Shown here: one piece after another, positions 25,354 to 34,109 of the stretch
Numbering within the stretch: the first letter of the stretch is position 1
Layout of the letters: the number at the start of each line of letters is the position of its first letter
Assembly (NCBI GenBank): GCA_013150955.1
Contig: JAADJD010000010.1
Location: 18,205 to 82,204 of the forward strand
DNA: 64,000 nt
Source of the DNA: Calditrichota bacterium
Lineage (GTDB): Bacteria > Calditrichota > Calditrichia > RBG-13-44-9 > J042
Direction: 5' to 3'
Notes under the pieces: generated by a model
The model's input: only the letters and a program-made list of their open reading frames with translations
What the model was told of the DNA's origin: nothing
Databases searched by the model: none
Program-made: the position numbers and the translations under genes

Positions 25354-27624
25354 ATGGATCGTTCCAGAATACCTAAGTTTTACCAGTATTCGGTAGAAGA
25401 ACGTTTACGCATCCTGCTGGAGCGGGACATCATTACCAAAGAAGATTATCAGATGCTGGTGAATGGTCGGCAGATTTTGACCAACGAAGCGGCCGACAAG
25501 ATGGTGGAGAACGTCATTGGCGTGTTCAGTTTGCCCATGGGCCTGGGGCTGAATTTTCTGATTAATGGCAAGGACTACGTGGTGCCCATGGTGGTGGAGG
25601 AACCATCGATTATTGCGGCCGTGAGTTCAGCAGCGAAAATTGTTCGGGCTGCGGGTGGTTTTAAAAGCGAGAGCACGGAACCCATCCTGATTGGTCAGAT
25701 TCAGGTGGTCGATATTGAACACCCGTCGAAAGCGCAGCATGCCATCCTGCAAAATAAGGAGGAAATTTTAAATCTGGCCAACAGCCTGCATCCCAACATG
25801 GTGGCCCGGGGTGGCGGTGCTAAGGATCTGGAAGTGGTGATTCATCCCAATGCTTCTCACCGGGGGGATATGGTGGTGGTCCACCTGTTGGTGGACACCC
25901 GGGATGCCATGGGAGCCAATCTGGTAAACAGCATGTGCGAAGGAGTGGCCTCGCTGATCGAAAAGATCACCAATGGAAAGGTGTTTTTGCGTATTCTGTC
26001 CAACCTGTCGGATCGGTCCATGGTGCGCACGGAGGCGGTGATCCCGGTGAAGTTGCTGGAGGGGAAAGGATACTCCGGCGAGGAAGTGCGGGATGGCATC
26101 ATCCTGGCCAACGAATTTGCCGTGGTCGATCCCTATCGGGCTACCACGCATAATAAGGGGATCATGAACGGAATCGATGCGGTGGCGATTGCCACCGGTA
26201 ACGATTGGCGCGCCATCGAGGCAGCGGCGCATGCGTATGCCGCCCGGGGAAATGCCTATACGGCGCTGACCCGCTGGTACAAAAACGATCAGGGGGATCT
26301 GGTTGGCTATCTGGAGCTCCCGTTGAAAGTGGGCACCGTCGGTGGGCCGCTGCAATCCAATCCGGTGGTGCGCATCGCTCATCGCATTCTGGGGATTCAA
26401 TCCGCCAGGGAGTTGATGGAAGTGATGGGCGCGGTGGGATTGGCCCAGAATTTCGCCGCTCTACGGGCGCTCTCAACCGAGGGCATTCAACGGGGACACA
26501 TGAGTTTACACGCGCGAACGGTCGCCATGGCCGCAGGGGCTACGCCCGACATTTTTGATGAAGTCGTAGAACAGTTAATAGAAAGCGGCGAGATTAAAGT
26601 GTGGAAGGCCGAGGAAATTGTCAAAAAGATTCGATCCCGCAAGGAAAAGCCCCGGGTGCTGGTTACCGAAAAAGCCGAGAGTCCGCTGTCGTCCGGATTC
26701 GGGAAGGTGATTTTGCTGGGTGAACATGCCGTGGTGTACGGGAGTCACGCCCTGGCTGCACCCATTCCACTGGCCATTCAGGCAAAAGTGGAAGACAGCG
26801 ATGACGGAATTCACCTGATCATCCCCCGATGGGGAGTGGAAGAAAAACTCCACATGAATGTGGAACACAAGTATTCCATTTACCAGTCGCTGGATTTAAT
26901 TTTGAACGAACTGGGCCTGCGGGACAAGAATGTCCGAATTGAAGTTTTCCCACACATTCCCCGGGCTATGGGACTGGGAGGATCGGCTGCGCTGGCAGTG
27001 GCCATTATTCGGGCACTGGATCAGCATTTTGGATTAAACCTCAGCAACGAGGAGATCAACCGGCTGGCCTACGAGTCGGAAAAATTGGTGCATGGCACTC
27101 CTTCTGGAATTGATAACACCATGGCAACATACGGTAAGTTTATCCTCTTTCAGAAAGGGGATCCGCCCAAAATGGAAGAAATTCGAGTACCCAAACCCAT
27201 TCCCATTGTCATCGGTCTCAGCGGGGTGGAGAGCCTGACCGCCAAAATGGTGGCCAAGGTTCGAGAAGCCTGGGAGAAAAACCAGTCGCTGTACAACCGG
27301 ATTTTTCAGGAAATTAACGAGCTGGTCCTTCAGGCGGTGGAAGCGGTTCAACAATACGATCTGGAAAGACTGGGCGAATTGATGAATATTAATCAGGGAT
27401 TGCTGAATGCCCTGCAGGTATCCAGCTGGGAACTGGAAGAATTGATTGAGATTGCCCGCAATAATGGGGCCCTGGGGGCCAAGTTGACCGGTGGGGGCGG
27501 TGGCGGTGCCATGATTGCCCTCTGCCCGGATAACGCCGATGACGTGGCGGCTGCCATGCAACGGGCGGGATACAAAGCCATGGTAACCCAGATTGGAACA
27601 AAAGAAGGCGAGGACAATAAATGA
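25354..27624 (+). CDS. Fusion: class II HMG-CoA reductase + mevalonate kinase
   Basis: 756 residues in one uninterrupted frame. Residues 1-~430 are class II HMG-CoA reductase with ENVIGVFSLPMGLGLNFLING and catalytic residues aligning one position after Pseudomonas mevalonii numbering: Glu83 region (VVEEPSIIAA, residues 82-83), Lys268 (THNKG), Asp284 (GNDWRA), His382 (GHMSLHAR). After a lysine-rich linker (~425-445) comes mevalonate kinase: GKVILLGEHAVVYG (~450-463), ATP loop GLGGSAALAVAI (540-551), catalytic Asp587 (SGIDNTM) and GGGGGGAM (713-720). The polypeptide would turn HMG-CoA into mevalonate-5-phosphate in two steps. NADH versus NADPH preference cannot be read with confidence. ATGA overlap couples it to idi. 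Confidence 0.94.
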   Translation: MDRSRIPKFYQYSVEERLRILLERDIITKEDYQMLVNGRQILTNEAADKMVENVIGVFSLPMGLGLNFLINGKDYVVPMVVEEPSIIAAVSSAAKIVRAAGGFKSESTEPILIGQIQVVDIEHPSKAQHAILQNKEEILNLANSLHPNMVARGGGAKDLEVVIHPNASHRGDMVVVHLLVDTRDAMGANLVNSMCEGVASLIEKITNGKVFLRILSNLSDRSMVRTEAVIPVKLLEGKGYSGEEVRDGIILANEFAVVDPYRATTHNKGIMNGIDAVAIATGNDWRAIEAAAHAYAARGNAYTALTRWYKNDQGDLVGYLELPLKVGTVGGPLQSNPVVRIAHRILGIQSARELMEVMGAVGLAQNFAALRALSTEGIQRGHMSLHARTVAMAAGATPDIFDEVVEQLIESGEIKVWKAEEIVKKIRSRKEKPRVLVTEKAESPLSSGFGKVILLGEHAVVYGSHALAAPIPLAIQAKVEDSDDGIHLIIPRWGVEEKLHMNVEHKYSIYQSLDLILNELGLRDKNVRIEVFPHIPRAMGLGGSAALAVAIIRALDQHFGLNLSNEEINRLAYESEKLVHGTPSGIDNTMATYGKFILFQKGDPPKMEEIRVPKPIPIVIGLSGVESLTAKMVAKVREAWEKNQSLYNRIFQEINELVLQAVEAVQQYDLERLGELMNINQGLLNALQVSSWELEELIEIARNNGALGAKLTGGGGGGAMIALCPDNADDVAAAMQRAGYKAMVTQIGTKEGEDNK

Positions 27625-28181
27625 CCGATCACCCACGGGTATCTTTTGATAGCGAAGAACTTATCCTGGTGAATGAACATGACCAGGTTGTCGGGTATCT
27701 GGACAAGGCCAGTTGCCATCAGGGGCAAGGAATTTTGCATCGGGCATTCTCAATTTTCATTTTTAATGACAAAGGGCAGTTGTTGTTGCAGCAGCGCAGT
27801 GGCCAGAAGCCCCTCTGGCCACTGTTCTGGTCCAATAGCTGTTGTAGTCACCCGCGCAAGGGAGAAACCACCGAAGACGCCACCCAACGCCGTTTGCTGG
27901 AGGAGTTGGGATTTACCACGCCATTAACCTATCTTTACAAATTTATTTACCAGGCGCCGTTCGAGGACAAGGGGGCTGAACACGAGTTGTGCTATGTTTA
28001 TGTGGGAAAATATTCCGGCCCCGTGAAGGTGAATCCCAACGAAATTGCTGAGTGGAAATTTATGGATGTGGAAGAACTGGACCGGGACATGGCCGAACAT
28101 CCGGAACGCTATACCCCCTGGTTTAAAATGGAATGGGAACGGATTCGGAAAGAATTCTGGGACGTGGTGCAATCCCTTTAA
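27621..28181 (+). CDS. idi: Isopentenyl-diphosphate isomerase, type I (Nudix)
   Basis: 186 residues. Type I motifs: LVNEHDQVVGYLDKASCH, LHRAFSIFIFNDKGQLLLQQRS, catalytic Cys in WSNSCCSHPRKGE, and the Nudix-like ATQRRLLEELGF, with later YxxxFxYxAxFEDKGAEHEL carrying the active-site Glu. It interconverts IPP and DMAPP with a divalent metal. It completes the pathway from HMG-CoA; only acetoacetyl-CoA thiolase and HMG-CoA synthase are not in this cluster. Its start overlaps the preceding stop (ATGA). Confidence 0.94.
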   Translation: MTDHPRVSFDSEELILVNEHDQVVGYLDKASCHQGQGILHRAFSIFIFNDKGQLLLQQRSGQKPLWPLFWSNSCCSHPRKGETTEDATQRRLLEELGFTTPLTYLYKFIYQAPFEDKGAEHELCYVYVGKYSGPVKVNPNEIAEWKFMDVEELDRDMAEHPERYTPWFKMEWERIRKEFWDVVQSL

Positions 28182-28182
28182 A

Positions 28183-28230
28183 CCCGGATTTTGCATTCAC
28201 CCTGTGAATTCCATGAATTTACCACGAATG
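28183..28230. repeat. Partial left end of dispersed repeat
   Basis: AACCCGGATTTTGCATTCACC and CACGAATGA resemble one end of the repeat family. It adjoins the idi stop and precedes a full copy. Confidence 0.55.
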
Positions 28231-28240
28231 ATAATATAAA

Positions 28241-28406
28241 CCCAGATTATGCATTAGAACCGCGAATTACACGAATTAACACTAATAAAAATAACAAAAT
28301 GCACTTGATTCTATCTGGATGAAAATGTTTCCCGGGAAATATTCGCTATTTAGTTGATATTATTTGAATTCATTCGTGTCATTCGCGGTTTAATGCATTA
28401 TTTGGG
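28241..28406 (+). repeat. Dispersed inverted-end repeat, copy D
   Basis: Full-length copy, CCCAGATTATGCATTAGAACC to GGTTTAATGCATTATTTGGGG, in the intergenic space after idi. A terminator-like hairpin for bioY follows at 28456. Confidence 0.8.
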
Positions 28407-28455
28407 GTTAAACCAAAAGAGGTTCCTGTTGGGTTAAGAAATTGAAAAACAGAAA

Positions 28456-28487
28456 ACCGCCGCTGTCGGAAAAATCAAAGCGGCGGT
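28456..28487 (-). terminator. Terminator of bioY (minus strand)
   Basis: Arms ACCGCCGCT (28456-28464) and AGCGGCGGT (28479-28487) pair perfectly. On the minus strand the hairpin is followed by TTTTCTGTTTTTC, giving a T-rich tail 35 bp after the bioY stop. Confidence 0.7.
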
Positions 28488-28521
28488 GTTTCTATAAGTT
28501 GGTGAGAAGACTTCGATGGTG

Positions 28522-29103
28522 TCAGGATTTCTGCCGGTGTAATATTTTCCATCCCGTTGGCAGCAGAAACGCCACCAGGGCAATCTTTAACAAATTGCCG
28601 GGAATAAAAGGTAGAAGTCCCAGATGGATGGCACTTTCCACACCGCTGAAGGTGGCCAGGTAGGCAACTCCAAACAGGAAGATAAACACATCCGCAATCA
28701 CCAGGGCCAGCAGGGTGGTGTCAATGCGTCGGTGCCAGCCTTTTTCGGCCAGAAATCCTGCAATGTACGCGGCCGGTACAAATCCAATGAGGTAACCCCC
28801 GGTGGGACCCAGCGCATAGGCCAATCCCGCTGCCCCATTTGCAAAAACCGGTAACCCCATCAGCCCTTCGGTTAAATAAGCAAGAACCGTTGCCGCTCCC
28901 ATTCGGCTACCATACAACATGCCAATTAATAGCACGGCAAACGTTTGTCCCGTAACGGGTACCGGCGTAAACGGAAGCCGGATGGCCAGTTGGGACATGA
29001 GTGCAATGAACAAACTTCCCCCGATGACCAGGGCCAGATTGTATACCCTGGCCTGAGTTCGTTCCGCTGGCCGAAAAACATCTGCGTACGTTTGAACGAC
29101 CAT
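28522..29103 (-). CDS. bioY: Biotin ECF transporter S component
   Basis: 193 residues from the ATG at 29103 with GGAGGA upstream; the 370-codon frame extending to 29634 overlaps the GAF gene and is rejected. About six membrane helices, with BioY hallmarks QLAIRLPFTPVPVTGQTFAVLLIGMLYG, LTEGLMGLPVFANGAAGLAYALGPTGGYLIGF and a C-terminal PFIPGNLLKIALV. It binds biotin in the membrane and is driven by an EcfAAT module, or works alone at low efficiency. No EcfA or EcfT gene is adjacent, so a shared group II module elsewhere is expected. Confidence 0.93.
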   Translation of the reverse strand: MVVQTYADVFRPAERTQARVYNLALVIGGSLFIALMSQLAIRLPFTPVPVTGQTFAVLLIGMLYGSRMGAATVLAYLTEGLMGLPVFANGAAGLAYALGPTGGYLIGFVPAAYIAGFLAEKGWHRRIDTTLLALVIADVFIFLFGVAYLATFSGVESAIHLGLLPFIPGNLLKIALVAFLLPTGWKILHRQKS

Positions 29104-29270
29104 TCCCGTCCTCCAAATTAATCCCTTAAAATTTGAACTAAAAGATAAAAACAAAAGTGGTATTTTAAAACAGAAGAATGAAAAGAATGGGTCCACAAAA
29201 ATGGCGCGGCTTGCATCTGCTTCGCCAGAAGCGTATTTTCCATGGCAAAATAAGGAGAATGAGGAGAAAA

Positions 29271-29756
29271 ATGATGGTGATTCCAGCACAGGAAAAGGAA
29301 GCCATATTTGAAAAAATTCTGGCCCGGATTGAACAGGTGCTTCAGCTGCCCGTGTCGGTTGAAGAACGGTTACACCACGTCTGTGAGCTGCTGGCAGAGC
29401 AGGTTCCCTATTACCACTGGGTGGGATTTTATCTGGTGGATTCCCAATCGCCACGGGAACTGGTACTGGGGCCTTTTGTGGGAGAGCCGACGGAACACAC
29501 CCGCATCCCGTTTGGGCGGGGAATTTGCGGGCAGGCGGCAGAACGCGGGGAAACGTTTGTGGTGCAGGACGTGAGCCAGGAAACCAATTACCTGTCCTGC
29601 AGTGTGCATGTCCGCTCGGAAATTGTGGTGCCAATTTTTAAGGAAGGCAAAATCGTGGGCGGGCTGGATATCGATTCTCATGATCTGGAACCGTTCAGCA
29701 AGGAGGACCAGATTTACCTGGAAAAGATCTGCGACAGGATCAGCCAGATTCTGTAG
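29271..29756 (+). CDS. GAF-domain protein, free methionine-(R)-sulfoxide reductase-like
   Basis: 161 residues from ATG 29271 (GAGGAG upstream). The domain has YYHWVGFYLVD, LVLGPFVGEPTEHTRIPFGRGICGQAA, VVQDVSQETNYLSCS and SEIVVPIFKEGKIVGGLDIDS. These match fRMsr enzymes, which reduce free Met-R-sulfoxide. Of the three cysteines usual in fRMsr, the GICG and YLSCS ones are present. The one normally just before TRIPFG is absent (Glu-His instead), so the thiol-disulfide cycle would use only two cysteines. Sod and Tpx nearby suit an oxidative-stress role. Confidence 0.83.
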   Translation: MMVIPAQEKEAIFEKILARIEQVLQLPVSVEERLHHVCELLAEQVPYYHWVGFYLVDSQSPRELVLGPFVGEPTEHTRIPFGRGICGQAAERGETFVVQDVSQETNYLSCSVHVRSEIVVPIFKEGKIVGGLDIDSHDLEPFSKEDQIYLEKICDRISQIL

Positions 29757-29830
29757 ATTGGGAAGAAACGTCAGGGCTATGGAAGGGAACTTTGAGGTGA
29801 CGGATCCAACACAATGACCGGGAATTTTTA

Positions 29831-29990
29831 ATCCAAATAATGCATGAAACCGCAAATCACCCTGATGAATCCGAAAGATATCAACAAAATAGCCAATAAG
29901 ACCCGGATCCCATTTTCATGTAGATATCATCACATGGATCTTGTTCATGTTAATTCGTGTAATTCGGTGGCGAGTGCATCATCTGAATTT
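29831..29990 (-). repeat. Dispersed inverted-end repeat, copy E
   Basis: ATCCAAATAATGCATGAAACC to GAGTGCATCATCTGAATTT, reverse orientation, diverged right end. It is separated by only 7 bp from copy F. Confidence 0.7.
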
Positions 29991-29997
29991 AAATAAA

Positions 29998-30163
29998 CCC
30001 AGATAATGCATTAAACCGCGAATCACGCGAATGAACACAAAAAATATCAATAAGATCACGAATAAACCTCGAAGCGAATTTTCATACAGATCTAAATCAA
30101 TGGATTTTGTTGTTTTTATTTGTGTTAATTCGTGCAATTCGTGGTTTAAAGCATAATTTGGTA
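29998..30163 (-). repeat. Dispersed inverted-end repeat, copy F
   Basis: CCCAGATAATGCATTAAACC to GTGGTTTAAAGCATAATTTGG. Its centre (ATATCAATAAGATCACGAAT) marks the reverse orientation. With copy E it fills most of the 29757-30266 gap. Confidence 0.8.
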
Positions 30164-30266
30164 TAAACAGCAAGTTGGATTAGAGGTTACCGAACGGGAA
30201 GCCGATTATTGATTTTAAAATGCGGGATTCGTATTTTGTTAAAAAAGAAATCCATAGGTGAAGTCA

Positions 30267-30689
30267 ATGCCAGTGGTTACAGTGGGAAAAACCTTACGGG
30301 CCAAACTCGGGGAAAAGGGAGTGGAAGAGCTTGTGGAATTGCTTAATCAGGCTCAAAATGATCAGAAAGCAAATATTTTGCAGATCGTCGAGGAGAAATT
30401 TGAACGCCGCCTGTCCAGTGAACTGAGCCAGTTGAAAACGGAATTAATCGAACGCATGGAAGCCATTCGCACACAAACGCTTCAACGCGATGAGGAAATT
30501 CGTTCAGACTTACTCCGCAGAATGGAAGAGATACGCACAGAGTTAATCCAGAGAATTGAAGTAGCAAAAACGGAACTGATTCAACGAATGGAAGCCCAGC
30601 GAACGGAGCTCATCAAATGGATGTTTATTTTCTGGATTGGGCAAATGGGATTCATCCTGGGAATTCTGTTCACCTTCTTTAAACGATAG
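30267..30689 (+). CDS. Hendecad coiled-coil protein with C-terminal membrane anchor
   Basis: 140 residues from ATG 30267 (AGGTGA five bases upstream). A short globular N-terminus (~1-45) is followed by five consecutive 11-residue repeats at 58-68, 69-79, 80-90, 91-101 and 102-112 with the pattern T-E-L-I-x-R-M-E-x-x-R, then one transmembrane helix (~119-137) ending FFKR. Hendecad repeats form long, nearly straight or right-handed coiled coils. It loosely resembles small DUF1640/LA_3696-type coiled-coil proteins, but function is unknown. It could form a membrane-tethered oligomeric rod projecting into the cytoplasm. Confidence 0.75.
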   Translation: MPVVTVGKTLRAKLGEKGVEELVELLNQAQNDQKANILQIVEEKFERRLSSELSQLKTELIERMEAIRTQTLQRDEEIRSDLLRRMEEIRTELIQRIEVAKTELIQRMEAQRTELIKWMFIFWIGQMGFILGILFTFFKR

Positions 30690-30696
30690 GTTAAGA

Positions 30697-30724
30697 AAAA
30701 ACGCCCGGATGTTGTATCCGGGCG
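30697..30724 (-). terminator. Terminator of sodA (minus strand)
   Basis: Perfect 9 bp arms CGCCCGGAT (30702-30710) and ATCCGGGCG (30716-30724) with a GTTGT loop. Read on the minus strand it is followed by TTTTTTC. It lies 14 bp after the sodA stop. Confidence 0.85.
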
Positions 30725-30738
30725 CCGCTGCAATGACC

Positions 30739-31353
30739 TTATCCTTTCAACTTCTGATACCGTTCGGCTACGGCCTTCCAGTTCACCACATTCCACCAGT
30801 TCTCAATGTATTCCGGACGACGGTTCTGATATTTTAAATAATAGGCATGTTCCCACACATCCAATCCCATGATCGGTTTGTGTCCCTGCATCACCGGATT
30901 GTCCTGGTTTAATGTGCTGTAAACCTGCAATTTCCCGGCATCGTCAAACACCAGCCATGCCCAGCCGCTACCAAAATGATTGGCCGCCACATTGGAGAAT
31001 GTTTCCTTAAATTGATCGAAACTACCAAACGTGGCGCTCAAAGCATCGGCCAGCTCCCCGGTCGGTGTGCCGCCGCCGTTGGGCGACATGATGGTCCAGA
31101 AAATGGAATGATTCAGGTGCCCACCCCCGTTGTTGCGAACAGCGGTGCGAATCTCTTCCGGGATGCGGTTCAAATCCGCCAGCAATTCCTCCAGCGGTTT
31201 TCCCTGCAGTTCGGGGAATTTCTCCAGAGCCGCGTTCAATTTCGTAACGTATCCACCATGGTGTTTTTGGTGGTGGATGGTCATCGTCTGCTCATCTATA
31301 TAAGGCTCCAGAGCGTTGTATGCATACGGCAATTCCGGTAATGTATATGCCAT
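30739..31353 (-). CDS. sodA: Superoxide dismutase, Mn-type by motif
   Basis: 204 residues. Metal ligands are readable: His27 ([10 protein letters not shown]), the second His in [11 protein letters not shown], and Asp and His in [18 protein letters not shown]. Gly in NNGGGHLNH and Gln in LNQDNPVMQ favour the Mn rather than Fe form. It disproportionates superoxide in the cytoplasm; no signal peptide is present. GAGGAGG precedes the ATG. It is divergent from the thiol peroxidase gene with 196 bp between them, so the two antioxidant genes may share control. Confidence 0.96.
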   Translation of the reverse strand: MAYTLPELPYAYNALEPYIDEQTMTIHHQKHHGGYVTKLNAALEKFPELQGKPLEELLADLNRIPEEIRTAVRNNGGGHLNHSIFWTIMSPNGGGTPTGELADALSATFGSFDQFKETFSNVAANHFGSGWAWLVFDDAGKLQVYSTLNQDNPVMQGHKPIMGLDVWEHAYYLKYQNRRPEYIENWWNVVNWKAVAERYQKLKG

Positions 31354-31549
31354 GATGCGTCCTCCTCTTTATTGGTTTATTGAAACGGATATTCAATATT
31401 ACAGTGCCGGTATGGGCAAAGCAAGGGAAATAAAATGCCTACTTTTGACTCCGAAATGTGTTTGCTGAAATTGGGATATTGCTGTGATTTTGTTGTGATT
31501 CGCCTTAAATTTAGGGAACGAATGGTCAACGAAAACAACGGAGGTCATG

Positions 31550-32062
31550 ATGTCCAATTATAAACAGGTCACACTAAAAGGCAATCCGGTCACCCTGGTT
31601 GGGCAGGAGCTGAAGGTGGGAGACGCTGCACCGCCCTTTCAGGCCGTGGCTCAGGATCTGTCCCTGGTTGAGTATAAGACGTTTTCGGATCGCGTAACGA
31701 TCCTTTCTGCGGTTCCATCGCTGGATACAGCCGTTTGCGATCGGGAGACCCGCACGTTTAATCAGGAGGCTGCCCGGCTGTCTTCAGACATCGAAATTGT
31801 TACCATCAGTATGGACCTGCCATTTGCCCAGAAGCGATGGTGTGGTGCGGCGGGAATTGATAAGGTGAAGGTCATTTCTGACCATCGGGATGCGGCGTTT
31901 GGTAATGCGTACGGGGTGTTGATTAAAGAATTGCGTCTGCTGGCACGGGCGGTGTTTGTGGTGGACAAACAGGGGATTATCAGCTATATTGAGGTCGTTC
32001 CCGAAATTGCAGAGGAACCCAACTACCAGGCCATCCTGGAAACGGCACAATCGCTGGTATAG
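31550..32062 (+). CDS. tpx: Thiol peroxidase, atypical 2-Cys peroxiredoxin
   Basis: 170 residues from ATG 31550, chosen over the ATG one codon earlier because GGAGG then has five-base spacing. Family features: KGNPVTLVG, AVPSLDTAVCDRETRTFN with peroxidatic Cys63, resolving Cys98 in KRWCGAAG, and an Arg-containing active site (ELRLLARAVFVVD). The two cysteines correspond to E. coli Tpx Cys61/Cys95. It reduces alkyl and lipid hydroperoxides with thioredoxin. Divergent from sodA. Confidence 0.95.
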   Translation: MSNYKQVTLKGNPVTLVGQELKVGDAAPPFQAVAQDLSLVEYKTFSDRVTILSAVPSLDTAVCDRETRTFNQEAARLSSDIEIVTISMDLPFAQKRWCGAAGIDKVKVISDHRDAAFGNAYGVLIKELRLLARAVFVVDKQGIISYIEVVPEIAEEPNYQAILETAQSLV

Positions 32063-32070
32063 GCCAATCC

Positions 32071-32101
32071 CGCGGAGCGGCATCCTCCGGGCCGTTCCGC
32101 G
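32071..32101 (+). terminator. Terminator-like hairpin after tpx
   Basis: CGCGGAGCGG (32071-32080) pairs with CCGTTCCGCG (32092-32101) through one G-T pair. The T-tract afterwards is weak (TTTCAC), so termination efficiency is uncertain. Confidence 0.5.
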
Positions 32102-32321
32102 TTTCACTACGAGCGCTGAGAAAATCCGTTTATCCCTCATACTTTTCAGAACAATGCCGCTATGTTTTAGATGTTGCCCGTCCAGAAGCATCCTTTGATG
32201 GGATTGTTGGGGGAAGGCCCTGGAGCATTGAAACACAGAAATACCGGGTGGCAGAGGTAGCGGAGTCTGGCATGGATTTTCCGTTTGCTTTGAAGCCACC
32301 AATTCCGGTTGTAACAATAAT

Positions 32322-32486
32322 CCCAGATTATGCATTAGCCTACGAATTACACGAATTAACACAAATAAAATTAATAAAATCCATTGGATGAAATCTGGAT
32401 AAAGATTTGTTCCGGGGTTTGTCCGCGATTTTGTGGATACTTTTTGTTTTATTCGTGTGATTCGTGGCTTAATGCATTATTTGGGA
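32322..32486 (+). repeat. Dispersed inverted-end repeat, copy G
   Basis: TCCCAGATTATGCATTAGCC to GTGGCTTAATGCATTATTTGGGA. One of the least diverged copies. It lies in the 599 bp tpx-SDR gap, where no other gene is visible. Confidence 0.85.
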
Positions 32487-32661
32487 TGAACGCGAGAACA
32501 GGCCCGTCAGGAATGCGGGTATCCTGAAGCAAGCCATTGCGTATCGAAGCGCAACAATCGTCCCGGAGATCCCTGCTATCCTTTGCAATAGAACATAAAA
32601 AAGTGTTTCCTTTTGTCGAGAAATCTTATAATATTTGAAAGCTAAAAGGAAGGATGGGAGC

Positions 32662-33381
32662 ATGCTGGATAAGCCCGTCATACTGGTTACCGGAGCCAGC
32701 CGCGGAATTGGTAAGGCCATCGCCTTACGATTTGCCCAGGCGGGATTTGCCTGTGCTTTGACGGCGCGTAACGCGGCGAAACTGCAGGAGACGGCTCAAC
32801 AGGTCACGGAGGCTGGAGCTCCCCAAACCCTGGTCATTCCCGCAGATTTAACCCGTGATGCCGATATTGATCGCCTGGCAAGAACCGTGCTGGAACAATG
32901 GGGAAAGGTTGATGTGCTGGTAAATAATGCCGGTGTGCTGTTCCTCAAACCGTTTACAGAGCTGTCCATTGAAGAGTTCGACCAGATGATGGCCGTGAAC
33001 ATGCGCGCGGTGTTTTTGCTCACTCAAAAAATCGTTCCCGGCATGATCTCCCGAAGAACCGGAACCATCATCAATATCGCATCTCTTGCGGGGAAGAATG
33101 GATTTAAAAACGGTACTGGTTATGGCGCCACAAAGTGGGCACTGCGTGGGTGGGCCAGTTCTCTGATGCTGGAATTGCGGGAGTACGATGTTCGTGTGAT
33201 CACCATTTTCCCGGGATCCGTCAATACCGATATGGCCGGTCAGCTGCCATCGGCGCCGTTACCGGAAACCCGTTTGCAACCGGAAGATGTGGCCCATGCG
33301 GCTTTTCAGGCCTATGTATTGCCACAACGCGCCATGATGAGCGAAATAGATTTGCGACCCAGCAATCCCAAAAAAGGTTAG
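32662..33381 (+). CDS. Short-chain dehydrogenase/reductase
   Basis: 239 residues from ATG 32662 (AGGAAGGA upstream), rather than the TTG at 32635. Classical SDR motifs: TGASRGIG cofactor loop, LVNNAGV, INIASLAGKNG with catalytic Ser, YGATK with Tyr-x3-Lys, and FPGSVNTDM. ALTARNAAK after the second strand is compatible with NADP(H). The sequence is close to 3-ketoacyl-ACP reductase-like or sepiapterin-type SDRs, but the substrate is not assignable. nuoB begins 9 bp after its stop, so the two are co-transcribed. Confidence 0.88.
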   Translation: MLDKPVILVTGASRGIGKAIALRFAQAGFACALTARNAAKLQETAQQVTEAGAPQTLVIPADLTRDADIDRLARTVLEQWGKVDVLVNNAGVLFLKPFTELSIEEFDQMMAVNMRAVFLLTQKIVPGMISRRTGTIINIASLAGKNGFKNGTGYGATKWALRGWASSLMLELREYDVRVITIFPGSVNTDMAGQLPSAPLPETRLQPEDVAHAAFQAYVLPQRAMMSEIDLRPSNPKKG

Positions 33382-33390
33382 GAGGCACAC

Positions 33391-33936
33391 ATGTCCGAAG
33401 TTTTGGGTGGAAAAAGTTTTATTACCACACGTGTCGATAAATTAGTAAACTGGGCCCGTAAAAATTCCCTCTGGCCCATGCCTTTTGGAACCGCCTGCTG
33501 TGCGATTGAGCTGATGGCGACCCTGGCATCGCGATTTGATCTGGCGCGATTTGGTGCCGAAGCCATCCGATTCACGCCCAGGCAATGCGATCTTATGATC
33601 GTTGCCGGACGGGTGGCCATTAAGGAATTGCCCATTTTGAAGCGCATCTGGGATCAAATGCCGGAGCCCAAATGGTGTATCTCCATGGGTGCCTGCGCCA
33701 GTTCCGGTGGCATCTTCGATACCTACACGCTGGTTCAGGGAATCGATCGCTTCATTCCGGTGGATGTTTACATTCCCGGCTGCCCGCCGCGTCCAGAAGC
33801 GGTGATCGATGCCGTGATGAAAATCCAGAAATTGGTGGAAAACGACACCTGGCGCAATTATAAACAGGAACTGATCGAGAAGCGCCGACAGGGCCAGTTG
33901 TATGCCGGGCCCAATTTACCCTGGGCACCCAAATAA
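33391..33936 (+). CDS. nuoB: NADH-quinone oxidoreductase subunit B (NuoB)
   Basis: 181 residues. The N2 [4Fe-4S] ligands are intact: Cys36-Cys37 (GTACCAIE), Cys102 (GACASSGG) and Cys131 (PGCPPRPE), with the [16 protein letters not shown] and PKWCISMG blocks of true NuoB. It is the quinone-proximal subunit of complex I. No nuoA, nuoC, nuoD or other complex I gene lies nearby; instead it follows an SDR gene and is closed by a terminator. Either the operon is broken up in this genome or this is a second, solitary NuoB. Confidence 0.93.
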   Translation: MSEVLGGKSFITTRVDKLVNWARKNSLWPMPFGTACCAIELMATLASRFDLARFGAEAIRFTPRQCDLMIVAGRVAIKELPILKRIWDQMPEPKWCISMGACASSGGIFDTYTLVQGIDRFIPVDVYIPGCPPRPEAVIDAVMKIQKLVENDTWRNYKQELIEKRRQGQLYAGPNLPWAPK

Positions 33937-33974
33937 GGGGGAAGCCCACCGGACGGTTTGTCGATGTTCGAAAG

Positions 33975-34005
33975 ACCCATGCAGCCCGCTTCGCATGGGT
34001 TTTTC
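33975..34005 (+). terminator. Terminator after nuoB
   Basis: ACCCATGC (33975-33982) and GCATGGGT (33993-34000) form the stem with a ten-base loop, followed by TTTTTCTTT. It isolates the SDR-nuoB pair from pepA. Confidence 0.85.
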
Positions 34006-34109
34006 TTTAGTAAAAAATCACCGTCCATTCTGGAACGGTTTATCCGACCGGCCGGGTTGTCGAAAATGGCAAAACGGCCAGTTGAAAAAGCGAATCGATT
34101 GGAGGTCGT

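Noticed and set aside
28522..29634. 370-codon version of BioY
   Set aside because: The extension overlaps the GAF gene on the other strand; ATG 29103 with GGAGGA gives the normal BioY length.
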